Assembly (NCBI GenBank): GCA_018817995.1
Contig: JAHISW010000049.1
Span: 1 to 12,958 of the forward strand
Length of the DNA stretch: 12,958 nucleotides
From: Patescibacteria group bacterium
GTDB lineage: Bacteria; Patescibacteriota; Minisyncoccia; JAHISW01; Tagabacteraceae
Reading direction: 5' to 3'
In this document: in pieces, positions 5,389 to 11,554 of the stretch
Position numbering within the stretch: position 1 is the first letter of the stretch
Layout: each line of letters opens with the position of its first letter
Notes under the pieces: generated by a model
Told to the model about the DNA's origin: nothing
What the model saw: only the letters and a program-made list of their open reading frames with translations
Databases searched by the model: none
Program-made: the position numbers and the translations under genes

Positions 5389-5775
5389 ATGGATCCAATA
5401 GCAGACATGTTTACAAGAATAAGGAATGGTTATGCCATACGCGCAGTGTTGGTGTTGGTTCCGTATTCAAAATTAAAAATGGAGATAGCCAAGTTGTTGC
5501 AGAGTGGCGGGTATGTGAGTGACGTTCTTCGTAGGGGAAGAAAGACAAAAAAGAGCATAGAGATTGTTTTAGCTTACGATAAAGAGAACCCGGTCATCAA
5601 GAAAATAATCCGTGTTTCCAAACCTTCGCGTAGGGTGTATCTCTCCTTGAGAGAAATGTTTCCGTTGAGTCGTGGGTATGGCAGGAGGATAATGTCTACA
5701 CCTAAGGGAATTTTATTTGACAAGGACGCGCGCAAAGAAAAAGTCGGCGGAGAAGTTATAGGAGAAATTTGGTAA
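5389..5775 (+). CDS. rpsH: 30S ribosomal protein S8
   Basis: S8 binds the central domain of 16S rRNA and in many bacteria represses its own spc operon. The 128 residues match the family: MDPIADMFTRIRNGYAIR at the start, the KKIIRVSKPSRRVYLSLREM region near 70-89, and the signature MSTPKGILFDKDARKEKVGGEVIGEIW at the C-terminus. ATG 5389 is the family start. An in-frame ATG at 5278 lies inside the S14 gene and would add 37 non-homologous residues. Four bases separate it from S14. Confidence 0.96.
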   Translation: MDPIADMFTRIRNGYAIRAVLVLVPYSKLKMEIAKLLQSGGYVSDVLRRGRKTKKSIEIVLAYDKENPVIKKIIRVSKPSRRVYLSLREMFPLSRGYGRRIMSTPKGILFDKDARKEKVGGEVIGEIW

Positions 5776-5776
5776 T

Positions 5777-6319
5777 ATGAGCAGATTAGGCAAAAAACCA
5801 ATAGAAATTCCGAAAAACGTAGAAATTGGAATAGAAGACAACACCGTTGTTGTTAAAGGTCCTTTGGGCGAGATGAAGCGAGAATTTAATAACGCCATTA
5901 GTATAAGACTAGAGGACGGTTTTATCAAAGTGTCTCCTGTCAAAACAAGAGGAAGCACTCTTGCTCTGTGGGGAACATACAGTTCTCTAATAAGGAATAT
6001 GATAGAAGGGGTTATAAACGGTTTTACAAAAAAGTTGATTGTGGAAGGGATAGGTTTTAAATCTGAAGTCAGCGGGAATAAACTTATTTTGAGTTTGGGT
6101 TTTTCTCATCCGGTTGAAATGGTGATACCGGATGGCATTGATATGAAAGCCGAGAAAAACAAAATAGAAGTTTTTGGCATTAATAAAGAGTTGGTGGGTC
6201 AGGTGGCTGCCAATATCAGGGCGCTTAAGAAGCCGGAACCGTACAAAGGAAAGGGTATACGGTATGAGGGGGAAATTATCAGGCGAAAGGCGGGTAAAAA
6301 ATCGGCTACCTCTGCGTAA
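5777..6319 (+). CDS. rplF: 50S ribosomal protein L6
   Basis: L6 lies near the factor-binding site and sarcin-ricin loop. The 180-residue product shows the duplicated L6 fold: an N-terminal half beginning MSRLGKKPIEIPKNVEI with VKGPLGEMKREF, and a C-terminal half with LIVEGIGFKSEVSGNKLILSLGFSHPVEM and the signature KKPEPYKGKGIRYEGEIIRRKAGKK at the end. Length is standard. It starts one base after the S8 stop. Its ribosomal neighbours and order match the spc operon. Confidence 0.97.
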   Translation: MSRLGKKPIEIPKNVEIGIEDNTVVVKGPLGEMKREFNNAISIRLEDGFIKVSPVKTRGSTLALWGTYSSLIRNMIEGVINGFTKKLIVEGIGFKSEVSGNKLILSLGFSHPVEMVIPDGIDMKAEKNKIEVFGINKELVGQVAANIRALKKPEPYKGKGIRYEGEIIRRKAGKKSATSA

Positions 6320-6330
6320 TAATATTTAAA

Positions 6331-6678
6331 ATGGAAAGAAAAGAAAAAACAGAAAAAAGAGATATGCGTCGCAGAAGAGTTAGGGCGAAAATTTTTGGAG
6401 TGAGCGATTGTCCGCGCATTTCTGTTTTTCGTTCTAATAAATATATAAGTTTGCAGTTGATAGATGACGAAAAAGGGGAAAGCCTGCTTCAGGCTAATGA
6501 CATTGGATTAAAAAATGGGACAAAAACAGAAAGAGCGCGTAAAATTGGCAAAAAGATAGCCGAAGAAGCAAAGAAAAAAAATATCAAAAAAGCGGTCTTT
6601 GACAGAGGCGGTTACGCTTATCACGGTCGAGTGAAGGCATCTGCCGATGGATGCAGGGAGGGCGGACTTAAGTTTTAA
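6331..6678 (+). CDS. rplR: 50S ribosomal protein L18
   Basis: L18 binds 5S rRNA with L5 in the central protuberance. The 115-residue protein begins with a long basic arm (KRDMRRRRVRAKIFG), followed by PRISVFRSNKYISLQLIDDEKG, a helical middle, and the end signature VFDRGGYAYHGRVKASADGCREGGLKF near 89-115. The length is normal for bacterial L18. The gap from L6 is 11 nt and the gap to S5 is 26 nt, one of the longest inside the operon. Confidence 0.97.
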   Translation: MERKEKTEKRDMRRRRVRAKIFGVSDCPRISVFRSNKYISLQLIDDEKGESLLQANDIGLKNGTKTERARKIGKKIAEEAKKKNIKKAVFDRGGYAYHGRVKASADGCREGGLKF

Positions 6679-6704
6679 TACGAATTGTTTAAGATACTTC
6701 AACT

Positions 6705-7208
6705 ATGATAAAAAGAGGAAATTATAGACCAAGAACTCCTTCAGAGTTTGAACAAAAAATTATTGACATTAGGAGGGTGGCGCGTGTCGTTGCCGGTGGC
6801 AGGCGTTTTAGTTTTAGGGTTGTTGTCGTCATTGGCAATAAAAAAGGAGAGGTTGGCGTTGGTATGGGGAAGGCAGTTGATACGGCATTGGCAATAGACA
6901 AAGCTGTTAGAGTCGCGAAGAAAAACAGAATCAAAATATCTTTGACTAAGAACAATTCAATCCCTCATGAGATAGAAGCAAAGTTTACACAAGCAAGAAT
7001 TACCATAAGACCAGCCAGGCAAGGCCGTGGTTTGGTTGCAGGGAGTTCATTAAGAACGGTCTTGTATTTAGGCGGAGTGAACGACGTTGTTGCCAAGGTT
7101 CTTTCTAGAAGCAAAAATAAGTTGAATATAGCCATGGCCACAATGAAAGCATTAAAGGAATTAAAAGAAGCGGATTATGCAACTTCATCAAATAAAACCA
7201 AAAAATAA
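6705..7208 (+). CDS. rpsE: 30S ribosomal protein S5
   Basis: S5 contributes to decoding fidelity at the mRNA entry site. In the 167-residue product the N-terminal double-stranded-RNA-binding-like domain carries IDIRRVARVVAGGRRFSFRVVVVIG and KKGEVGVGMGKAVDTALAIDKA, and the C-terminal domain carries RQGRGLVAGSSLRTVLYLGGVNDVVAKVLSRSK. The 3' end overlaps the L15 gene by 32 nt in another frame. No L30 gene follows, unlike most bacterial spc operons. Confidence 0.97.
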   Translation: MIKRGNYRPRTPSEFEQKIIDIRRVARVVAGGRRFSFRVVVVIGNKKGEVGVGMGKAVDTALAIDKAVRVAKKNRIKISLTKNNSIPHEIEAKFTQARITIRPARQGRGLVAGSSLRTVLYLGGVNDVVAKVLSRSKNKLNIAMATMKALKELKEADYATSSNKTKK

Positions 7209-7596
7209 AAAAAGCGATAAAAAGCGCGTCGGTCGCGGAGGCAAAAGAGGATCATACTCAGGGAAAGGATTAAAGGGACAGAAATCCAGGGCCGGTCGTA
7301 AGTTGAGACCGCAAATGAGGGATATTATTAAGAAAATCCCAAAGAAGCGTGGTTATAGATTTAAGTCCATAGCGCCGGAACATGCTGTGGTTAATTTGGA
7401 TATGATTGATAAAAAATTTGAAAATGGCGAAAAAGCCACGCCTAAAATTTTTTTTGAAAAAGGTTTGATTAAAAAAGTTGCTGGCAAATTGCCTAGGGTA
7501 AAAATTTTAGCAAGAGGTCAATTAACTAAAAAAGTTTTTATTTCGGGGTGCACGATGTCTGCCTCTGCAAAAGAACAGATAGAGAAAAAACACTAA
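7177..7596 (+). CDS. rplO: 50S ribosomal protein L15
   Basis: L15 is a late-assembly protein that threads a long basic N-terminus into 23S rRNA. The 139 residues begin MQLHQIKPKNKKSDKKRVGRGGKRGSYSGKGLKGQKSRAG-like, which aligns with the family from the first residue, so ATG 7177 is correct although it lies inside S5. A VKILARGQLTKKVFISGCTMSASAKEQIE-type ending (about 108-137) is the normal C-terminal L15 domain. The 32-nt overlap implies translational coupling. L30, usually between S5 and L15, is absent. Confidence 0.96.
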   Translation: MQLHQIKPKNKKSDKKRVGRGGKRGSYSGKGLKGQKSRAGRKLRPQMRDIIKKIPKKRGYRFKSIAPEHAVVNLDMIDKKFENGEKATPKIFFEKGLIKKVAGKLPRVKILARGQLTKKVFISGCTMSASAKEQIEKKH

Positions 7597-7602
7597 TTTA
7601 GC

Positions 7603-8877
7603 ATGGATAATTTTTTTCAAAAAATAAAATTTATTTTTAAGGACGCAAGTCTTCGCAAAAAGATTTTTTTTATTTTGTTTATTCTGGCGGTTTTCAGAAT
7701 CGGTGCTGTTCTGCCTATTCCCGGCGTTGACCCCGTTCGTTTACAGGCGTTTATGTCGGGTAATCAATTTTTCGGTCTTTTAAATGTGTTTTCGGGAGGC
7801 GCTTTATCTAATTTATCTGTGGTGATGCTCGGTGTTGGACCTTATATTACGGCATCCATTATTATGCAACTTCTAACAATGATGTTTCCTCGTTTAAAAG
7901 AAATGTACCAAGAAGAAGGAGAGAGTGGGCGCCAGAAATTTAATCAGTTATCCCGTTATTTGACCATTCCCCTTGCTTTTGTTCAGGGCTTTGCCTTGTT
8001 GGCTCTCTTGGAGCGACAGGGAATTTTGTCGGGGCTTACTTTGTTTGACCGTTTAGTTAATGTAATTATAGTCACAGCCGGAGCGGTATTTTTGATGTGG
8101 CTTGGGGAACTTATATCCGAACATGGAATTGGCAATGGTATCTCTCTGATGATTTTCGCCGGTATTGTTGCCGGTATACCTAATGTTATTCAACAGACAT
8201 TGATAGGGTTTGATATGTCGCAACTGCCGATGTATTTGGGGTTTTTAGTCGTCGCCTTCTTCATTATTGCCGGGGTGGTGGTGATAACCGAAGGACAAAG
8301 GCCGATACCCATTTCTTATGCCAAACGAATAAGGGGCAACCGTGTTTATGGAGGAACCTCCACGTATTTACCTTTGAGAGTTAATCAAGCGGGCGTTATC
8401 CCTATCATTTTTGCATTGTCTATTTTGCTTTTTCCTCAAATGTTAACAAGTATGTTGTCGGGGATTGGTAATCCAACTTTCCAGAGTATTCTGAACGGAT
8501 TTAACGATTTCTTTAATAATCCATGGTTCTATGCGTTGTTTTATTTTGTGTTGGTTTTCTTATTTACTTATTTTTATACGGCAGTGACATTTGACCCTGA
8601 AGCTATTTCCAAGAATTTACAAAAAAGTGGGGCATTTATTCCGGGTATCAGACCGGGCAGACCCACTGCTGAATTTATTTCAAAAATTTTGACTCGCATT
8701 ACGTTGGTTGGCGCTATCTTTTTGGGGCTGATTGCTGTCTTGCCTTTGGGTATGAGGGCGATTACCGGCATGGTCAGTTTAACTATCGGTGGCACGGCTC
8801 TTTTGATTGTTGTTTCTGTTGTTTTGGACACAATCAAACAAATCAAATCCCAAATGGTAATGAGAGAGTATGAGTAA
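7603..8877 (+). CDS. secY: Protein translocase subunit SecY
   Basis: SecY is the pore of the SecYEG translocon in the cytoplasmic membrane. The 424 residues contain about ten hydrophobic segments: near 20-37, 70-92, 118-136, 151-170, 178-197, 211-230, 263-281, 307-327, 364-383 and 391-410. The plug and TM2a region is near 55-80 (FGLLNVFSGGALSN). Conserved cytosolic loops include EGQRPIPISYAKR (230-242) and GAFIPGIRPGRPT (343-355). The length is near the bacterial norm. It starts six bases after the L15 stop. The last eight bases overlap the ORF6N pseudogene start. Confidence 0.97.
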   Translation: MDNFFQKIKFIFKDASLRKKIFFILFILAVFRIGAVLPIPGVDPVRLQAFMSGNQFFGLLNVFSGGALSNLSVVMLGVGPYITASIIMQLLTMMFPRLKEMYQEEGESGRQKFNQLSRYLTIPLAFVQGFALLALLERQGILSGLTLFDRLVNVIIVTAGAVFLMWLGELISEHGIGNGISLMIFAGIVAGIPNVIQQTLIGFDMSQLPMYLGFLVVAFFIIAGVVVITEGQRPIPISYAKRIRGNRVYGGTSTYLPLRVNQAGVIPIIFALSILLFPQMLTSMLSGIGNPTFQSILNGFNDFFNNPWFYALFYFVLVFLFTYFYTAVTFDPEAISKNLQKSGAFIPGIRPGRPTAEFISKILTRITLVGAIFLGLIAVLPLGMRAITGMVSLTIGGTALLIVVSVVLDTIKQIKSQMVMREYE

Positions 8878-9294
8878 AGATCTTATTACAGTACCAAGCG
8901 AGCGTATAGCTAATTGTATATTTGTTATTCGTGGCAAGAGGGTTATGTTTGATAAAGATTTGGCAGAACTTTATGGGGTAAACACGAGTAATTTTAATAA
9001 GGCGGTAACTAGAAATCTTGCGCGTTTTCCGAAAGACTTTATGTTTCAACTTACAAAAGCAGAATTTAATAACTTGATGTTCCATTTTGGAATATCAAGT
9101 TGCGGGCGAATATCCAAATTATTAGGACTTTTACAAAGTTGAGAGAATTGCTTGTGACAAATAGAGAATTAAGACAAAAAATTGAGATTATGGAGAGTAA
9201 ATATGATAAAAAATTTAGAGTTGTTTTTGATGCAATAAAACAACTTTGGACGGATGAAGAAAAGCCAAAACGAAAAATAGGCTTTAAGTCTTAA
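8870..9294 (+). pseudogene. ORF6N-domain DNA-binding protein, internally deleted and frameshifted
   Basis: The first frame (8870-9142) encodes a clear ORF6N domain, found in phage and bacterial KilA-N-type antirepressor-like proteins: IANCIFVIRGKRVMFDKDLAELYGVNTSN then RFPKDFMFQLTKAEFNNL. It runs to FGISSCG and then ends in out-of-family residues. A different frame (9100-9294) continues with the family's C-terminal half, ANIQIIRTFTKLREL, a coiled-coil-like stretch, KYDKKFRVVFDAIKQL, and the usual final PKRKIGF. The middle block normally between these (about 25 residues with a PYAFTEQGV-type motif) is missing, and the frames differ by a non-multiple of three. I infer a deletion inside the gene. 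It overlaps secY by 8 nt and is an accessory insertion into a core operon. An assembly error is the alternative. Confidence 0.85.
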
Positions 9295-9303
9295 TGTGTT
9301 TTA

Positions 9304-9351
9304 ATGAAAAATAAAAAAATTATATTTTTAATAGGACCTCCGGGCGCCGGT
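9304..9351 (+). pseudogene. Truncated 5' end of an adenylate kinase, broken in the P-loop
   Basis: ATG 9304 starts MKNKKIIFLIGPPGAG, the canonical first strand and Walker A of adenylate kinase (normally GPPGAGKGTQ). After the glycine at 9349-9351 the frame changes to ICHMFLLCK-type residues that are not adenylate kinase, and it reaches TAA at 9457-9459. The catalytic Lys, the NMP-binding part and the LID are not found downstream in any frame before the intact kinase at 9907. The remnant has the classical GPPG form, whereas the intact gene has the RSGG form, so it is most simply a decayed tandem paralog interrupted by the 9352-9870 cassette. Confidence 0.75.
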
Positions 9352-9390
9352 ATCTGCCATATGTTTTTACTTTGTAAATTAAGATGGTTA

Positions 9391-9432
9391 ACTGTACAGT
9401 GTGTTGACACGAAAACCGTCCCGAGATACTAT
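9391..9432 (+). promoter_or_regulatory. Promoter of the 90-residue-protein cassette with upstream palindrome
   Basis: TTGACA (9404-9409), a 17-base spacer and TACTAT (9427-9432) form a strong sigma70-type promoter. The perfect palindrome ACTGTACAGT (9391-9400) ends four bases before the -35 and could be an operator. Initiation near 9439 would give a leader of about 43 nt containing the AGGAGG at 9467-9472. Confidence 0.75.
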
Positions 9433-9481
9433 TACCGTGGGTTAGTTTTGATTGAGTAAAAATTGCAGGAGGAAAATTCCA

Positions 9482-9754
9482 GTGAGCAACAAGAAGCGAA
9501 AGAGAGAAAGTTGGGAAGTGACAATTTTAGACGGAAAGGAAGTTGTAGTAAAGTGGTCGCCACAGAACAAAAATAAATCACTCTATGACACAAAAAGGAC
9601 TTATGAAGTCGTAGGCCGAACCACAGATGAAATACTTGGGGAATGTCTAATCCTGGCGCCGATCGGTTCATTAGTTCCTCCGCGCCTATTGCCATTTGAA
9701 AAAATTAAAAAACTTACAATTGAAACTGACTTTTGTCTTGAATTTAGAGGATAA
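9482..9754 (+). CDS. Unknown 90-residue protein in an inserted cassette
   Basis: I do not recognise this protein. GTG 9482 is preferred over the in-frame TTG 9452 because AGGAGGA (9467-9473) lies eight to nine bases upstream of it. This is the best SD in the window and contrasts with the nearly SD-less ribosomal genes. The product begins with a basic KKRKRE stretch, then WEVTILDGKEVVVKWSP and a mixed alpha/beta-looking remainder with no membrane segment, signal peptide or evident catalytic motif. It has its own promoter (9404-9432) and a possible terminator (9767-9799), and it sits where an adenylate kinase P-loop is broken, so it is probably acquired. A second open frame (9696-9923) overlaps its end and could be a continuation after a +1 shift. 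Confidence 0.6.
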   Translation: MSNKKRKRESWEVTILDGKEVVVKWSPQNKNKSLYDTKRTYEVVGRTTDEILGECLILAPIGSLVPPRLLPFEKIKKLTIETDFCLEFRG

Positions 9755-9766
9755 GATTTTCCAATC

Positions 9767-9799
9767 AGTGGTCACTGTTTACGAGGTGGCCATTTTTTT
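9767..9799 (+). terminator. Terminator-like hairpin after the cassette gene
   Basis: TGGTCAC (9769-9775) pairs with GTGGCCA (9786-9792) with one G-T pair. The stem extends weakly by two bases, and seven T residues follow (9793-9799). The ten-base loop and modest stem make it weaker than the terminator at 281-309. It lies 12 bases after the stop of the 90-residue gene and would separate adk-map from upstream transcription. Confidence 0.65.
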
Positions 9800-9815
9800 G
9801 TCAAAATTCGTAGAT

Positions 9816-9835
9816 TTGTTGAGGATTTTCAACAA
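9816..9835 (+). repeat. Short perfect hairpin between cassette and kinase promoter
   Basis: TTGTTGA (9816-9822) pairs with TCAACAA (9829-9835) around a six-base loop. No T run follows. Its role is unknown, and it could be part of the right boundary of the inserted segment. Confidence 0.45.
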
Positions 9836-9870
9836 CACAATTCCAACCGATTCCCACAGTGACGGTTTGC

Positions 9871-9900
9871 TTTACATGCCGAATGAGAGAGTGTTATATT
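9871..9900 (+). promoter_or_regulatory. Promoter for the kinase-aminopeptidase pair, directly abutting the start
   Basis: TTTACA (9871-9876) and TATATT (9895-9900) are separated by 18 bases. Initiation about seven bases after the -10 falls at the ATG of 9907, which predicts a leaderless mRNA. An ATG at 9901 lies between the -10 and the predicted start point, so it is probably not used on this transcript. Confidence 0.65.
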
Positions 9901-9906
9901 ATGAAT

Positions 9907-10569
9907 ATGGGCAAACCGTTTAATTTTATTTTGATAAGCCGCTCGGGCGGGGGGAAGGGAACTCAGGCTGAATTTATAAAAAAAGAGTTTAGTAACTTAT
10001 ATCATTTTTCTACCGGCGATTTGTTCAGGGATTTACAAGAACAAGATACGGATACTGGCTATCGTATACGAGAAATATTAAACAAAGGCGGTCTTCCTTT
10101 TGATTTTTTGGCCATAACTCTATGGATGCACAAAATCGCCTATAATCTTAAAAGAGACCAGGGGCTTTTGGCTGATGGTTTTCCTCGTCGGCTGAATGAA
10201 GCCAAAATTTTGGATGAGTTCTTGGATTTTCTTGAGAGAAAAGAAAATATGAAAGTAATTTATATTGATATTTCTGAAAAAGAAGCGTTCGGTCGTTTGA
10301 CCAAAAGAAGGATTTGCAAAAAATGCAAAAAATTAGTTCCTTATGTTTTGCCGTATAAAAACTGGGAAAAGTGCGAAGAATGTGGCGGTGAACTGGAACA
10401 ACGTTCCGACGACAAACCGGAGGCGATTCAAGGCAGGATGGATTATTTTAGAGAGAGAGTTTTAGAGATCCTTGATTATTATCGTGAACAAGGCAGGCTC
10501 ATTGAGATTAACGGAGAACAAAGTATAGAAGATGTTTGGCGTGATATAAAAAAGGCCATAGAAAAATGA
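9907..10569 (+). CDS. adk: Adenylate kinase family nucleoside-monophosphate kinase, zinc-LID type
   Basis: The enzyme transfers phosphate between ATP and AMP (or another NMP) in the cytosol. In the 220-residue product the P-loop is SRSGGGKGTQ (11-20), followed by STGD (35-38, NMP-binding region), DGFPRR (90-95), and a LID with four cysteines (137, 140, 156, 159) in two CxxC pairs suggesting structural zinc, then EQRSDD and an arginine-containing EAIQGRMDYF segment. The first Gly of the P-loop consensus GxxxxGK is Ser11, although Gly16 and Lys17 are intact. I chose ATG 9907 (MGKPFNF) from the family start and the promoter position. ATG 9901 would add two residues, and GTG 9859 lies upstream of the promoter. 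The end overlaps map as ATGA. AMP specificity is inferred from context. Confidence 0.9.
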   Translation: MGKPFNFILISRSGGGKGTQAEFIKKEFSNLYHFSTGDLFRDLQEQDTDTGYRIREILNKGGLPFDFLAITLWMHKIAYNLKRDQGLLADGFPRRLNEAKILDEFLDFLERKENMKVIYIDISEKEAFGRLTKRRICKKCKKLVPYVLPYKNWEKCEECGGELEQRSDDKPEAIQGRMDYFRERVLEILDYYREQGRLIEINGEQSIEDVWRDIKKAIEK

Positions 10570-11333
10570 TTACAATAAAAACACCAGAAGAAATAGAGAT
10601 TCTTTCAGAGGGGGGCAAAATTCTTGCCTCCATTTTAGATGATGTTTCTTCAAAAGTTGGAGCTGGAATTTCCACAAAAGAATTGGATACGCGCGCCTAT
10701 AATTTAATAAAAAAAGCCGGTGGTAATCCGTCTTTTTTGGGGTACAAAAGCAGAGATTCTAAGACCGCTTATCCTGCCTCATTGTGTGTATCAATAAATA
10801 ATGAGATTGTTCATGGGATTCCTTCCGAAGATAGAATTTTAAAAGAAGGAGATATCGTTAGTCTTGATTTTGGAATGGAGTATAAGAAATTGTTCACGGA
10901 TATGTCCATTACTGTTGGTGTGGGCGAGATTAGCCAGAAAGCAAGCAATCTTATTGATATTACTAAAAAAAGCCTCTCAGGGGGCATAAAATCGCTTAGA
11001 GGAGGTGTTTTTCCCGAAGATTATGGCTTTGTTGTTCAGTCTATTGTTGAAAAAGCTGGCTTTAGCATTATAAAAGAATTGGTTGGCCATGGTGTTGGTT
11101 ATGCCGTTCACGAAGACCCGGATATTCCCAATTATGGCAAAAAAGGTAAAGGTTTTGAATTTAAGGAAGGAATGGTTGTGGCCTTGGAGCCGATGGCGTG
11201 TATCGGGAATTCAGACATTGTTCTTGCCGATGATGGCTGGACATGGAAAACAAAAGATGGTTCTTTGTCGGCTCATTTTGAGCACACAGTGGCAATAGAA
11301 AAAGACGGGTGCAGAATTCTGACGAGACAATAA
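10566..11333 (+). CDS. map: Methionine aminopeptidase, type I
   Basis: The enzyme removes the initiator Met from nascent proteins on the ribosome. The 255 residues form a complete pita-bread fold. The metal ligands are Asp101 (SLDFG), Asp112 (FTDMS), His175 (VGHGVG), Glu208 (ALEPM) and Glu239 (HFEHT), with substrate-site His83 (EIVHGIP) and His182 (VHEDP). There is no N-terminal zinc-finger extension, consistent with the short bacterial type Ia form. The start overlaps the kinase stop by four bases (ATGA), so the two are co-translated. In many bacteria infA and rpmJ follow, but here the unit ends and a palindrome-rich gap begins. Confidence 0.97.
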   Translation: MITIKTPEEIEILSEGGKILASILDDVSSKVGAGISTKELDTRAYNLIKKAGGNPSFLGYKSRDSKTAYPASLCVSINNEIVHGIPSEDRILKEGDIVSLDFGMEYKKLFTDMSITVGVGEISQKASNLIDITKKSLSGGIKSLRGGVFPEDYGFVVQSIVEKAGFSIIKELVGHGVGYAVHEDPDIPNYGKKGKGFEFKEGMVVALEPMACIGNSDIVLADDGWTWKTKDGSLSAHFEHTVAIEKDGCRILTRQ

Positions 11334-11430
11334 CCTATCGTGAAGTCTAACTAGACAAGTTAGTTGAGGTTAAGCCATTTTTTGCCTCATTCTACCAAAA
11401 CCCCCTTGATTTTGATGGAATCCCCCAACT

Positions 11431-11449
11431 ATCGATATCCGATATCGAT
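11431..11449 (+). repeat. GATATC palindrome, left copy
   Basis: Two nine-base arms flank a single C: ATCGATATC (11431-11439) and GATATCGAT (11441-11449). Its inner 13 bases (11434-11446) are the exact reverse complement of the 13-base core of the hairpin at 11500-11524, so the two elements are related in inverted orientation about 67 bases apart. Confidence 0.7.
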
Positions 11450-11454
11450 TAGGG

Positions 11455-11478
11455 TTATAACCCCAGATATGTGATGGT
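11455..11478 (+). repeat. Second copy of the ACCCCAGAT repeat
   Basis: This segment matches 161-184 at 20 of 24 positions, same orientation, including the block ACCCCAGAT and the following TGTGAT. The two copies flank the ribosomal-protein and kinase block at its two ends. In this copy the hairpin-forming arms are partly lost. Confidence 0.6.
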
Positions 11479-11499
11479 GGTAAAGAAAAAATAAATAAT

Positions 11500-11524
11500 C
11501 TGTTGGATATCGGATATCCAACAG
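11500..11524 (+). repeat. Perfect 25-base hairpin, GATATC type
   Basis: CTGTTGGATATC (11500-11511) and GATATCCAACAG (11513-11524) are exact reverse complements around a single central base. Realistically this forms a 10-bp stem with a small loop. No T run follows, so it is not an intrinsic terminator. It lies 55 bases upstream of the -10 of the glycosyltransferase promoter and could be a regulatory site. Confidence 0.7.
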
Positions 11525-11554
11525 ACATGTTAGAAACCCTTATTGGCAACTTCT

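Noticed and set aside
9432..9695. Minus-strand 87-codon frame opposite the cassette gene
   Set aside because: No promoter or ribosome-binding site is seen, it has a Cys/Leu/Ser-rich shadow-like composition, and the + strand ORF has full expression signals.
9859..9906. Earlier GTG or ATG starts for the kinase
   Set aside because: They fall upstream of or within the promoter, and the added residues do not match the family. ATG 9901 remains a minor possibility.
11366..11395. Terminator after map near TGAGG...CATTTTTTG...CCTCA
   Set aside because: The T run lies in the loop and not after the stem, and the five-base stem is too weak.
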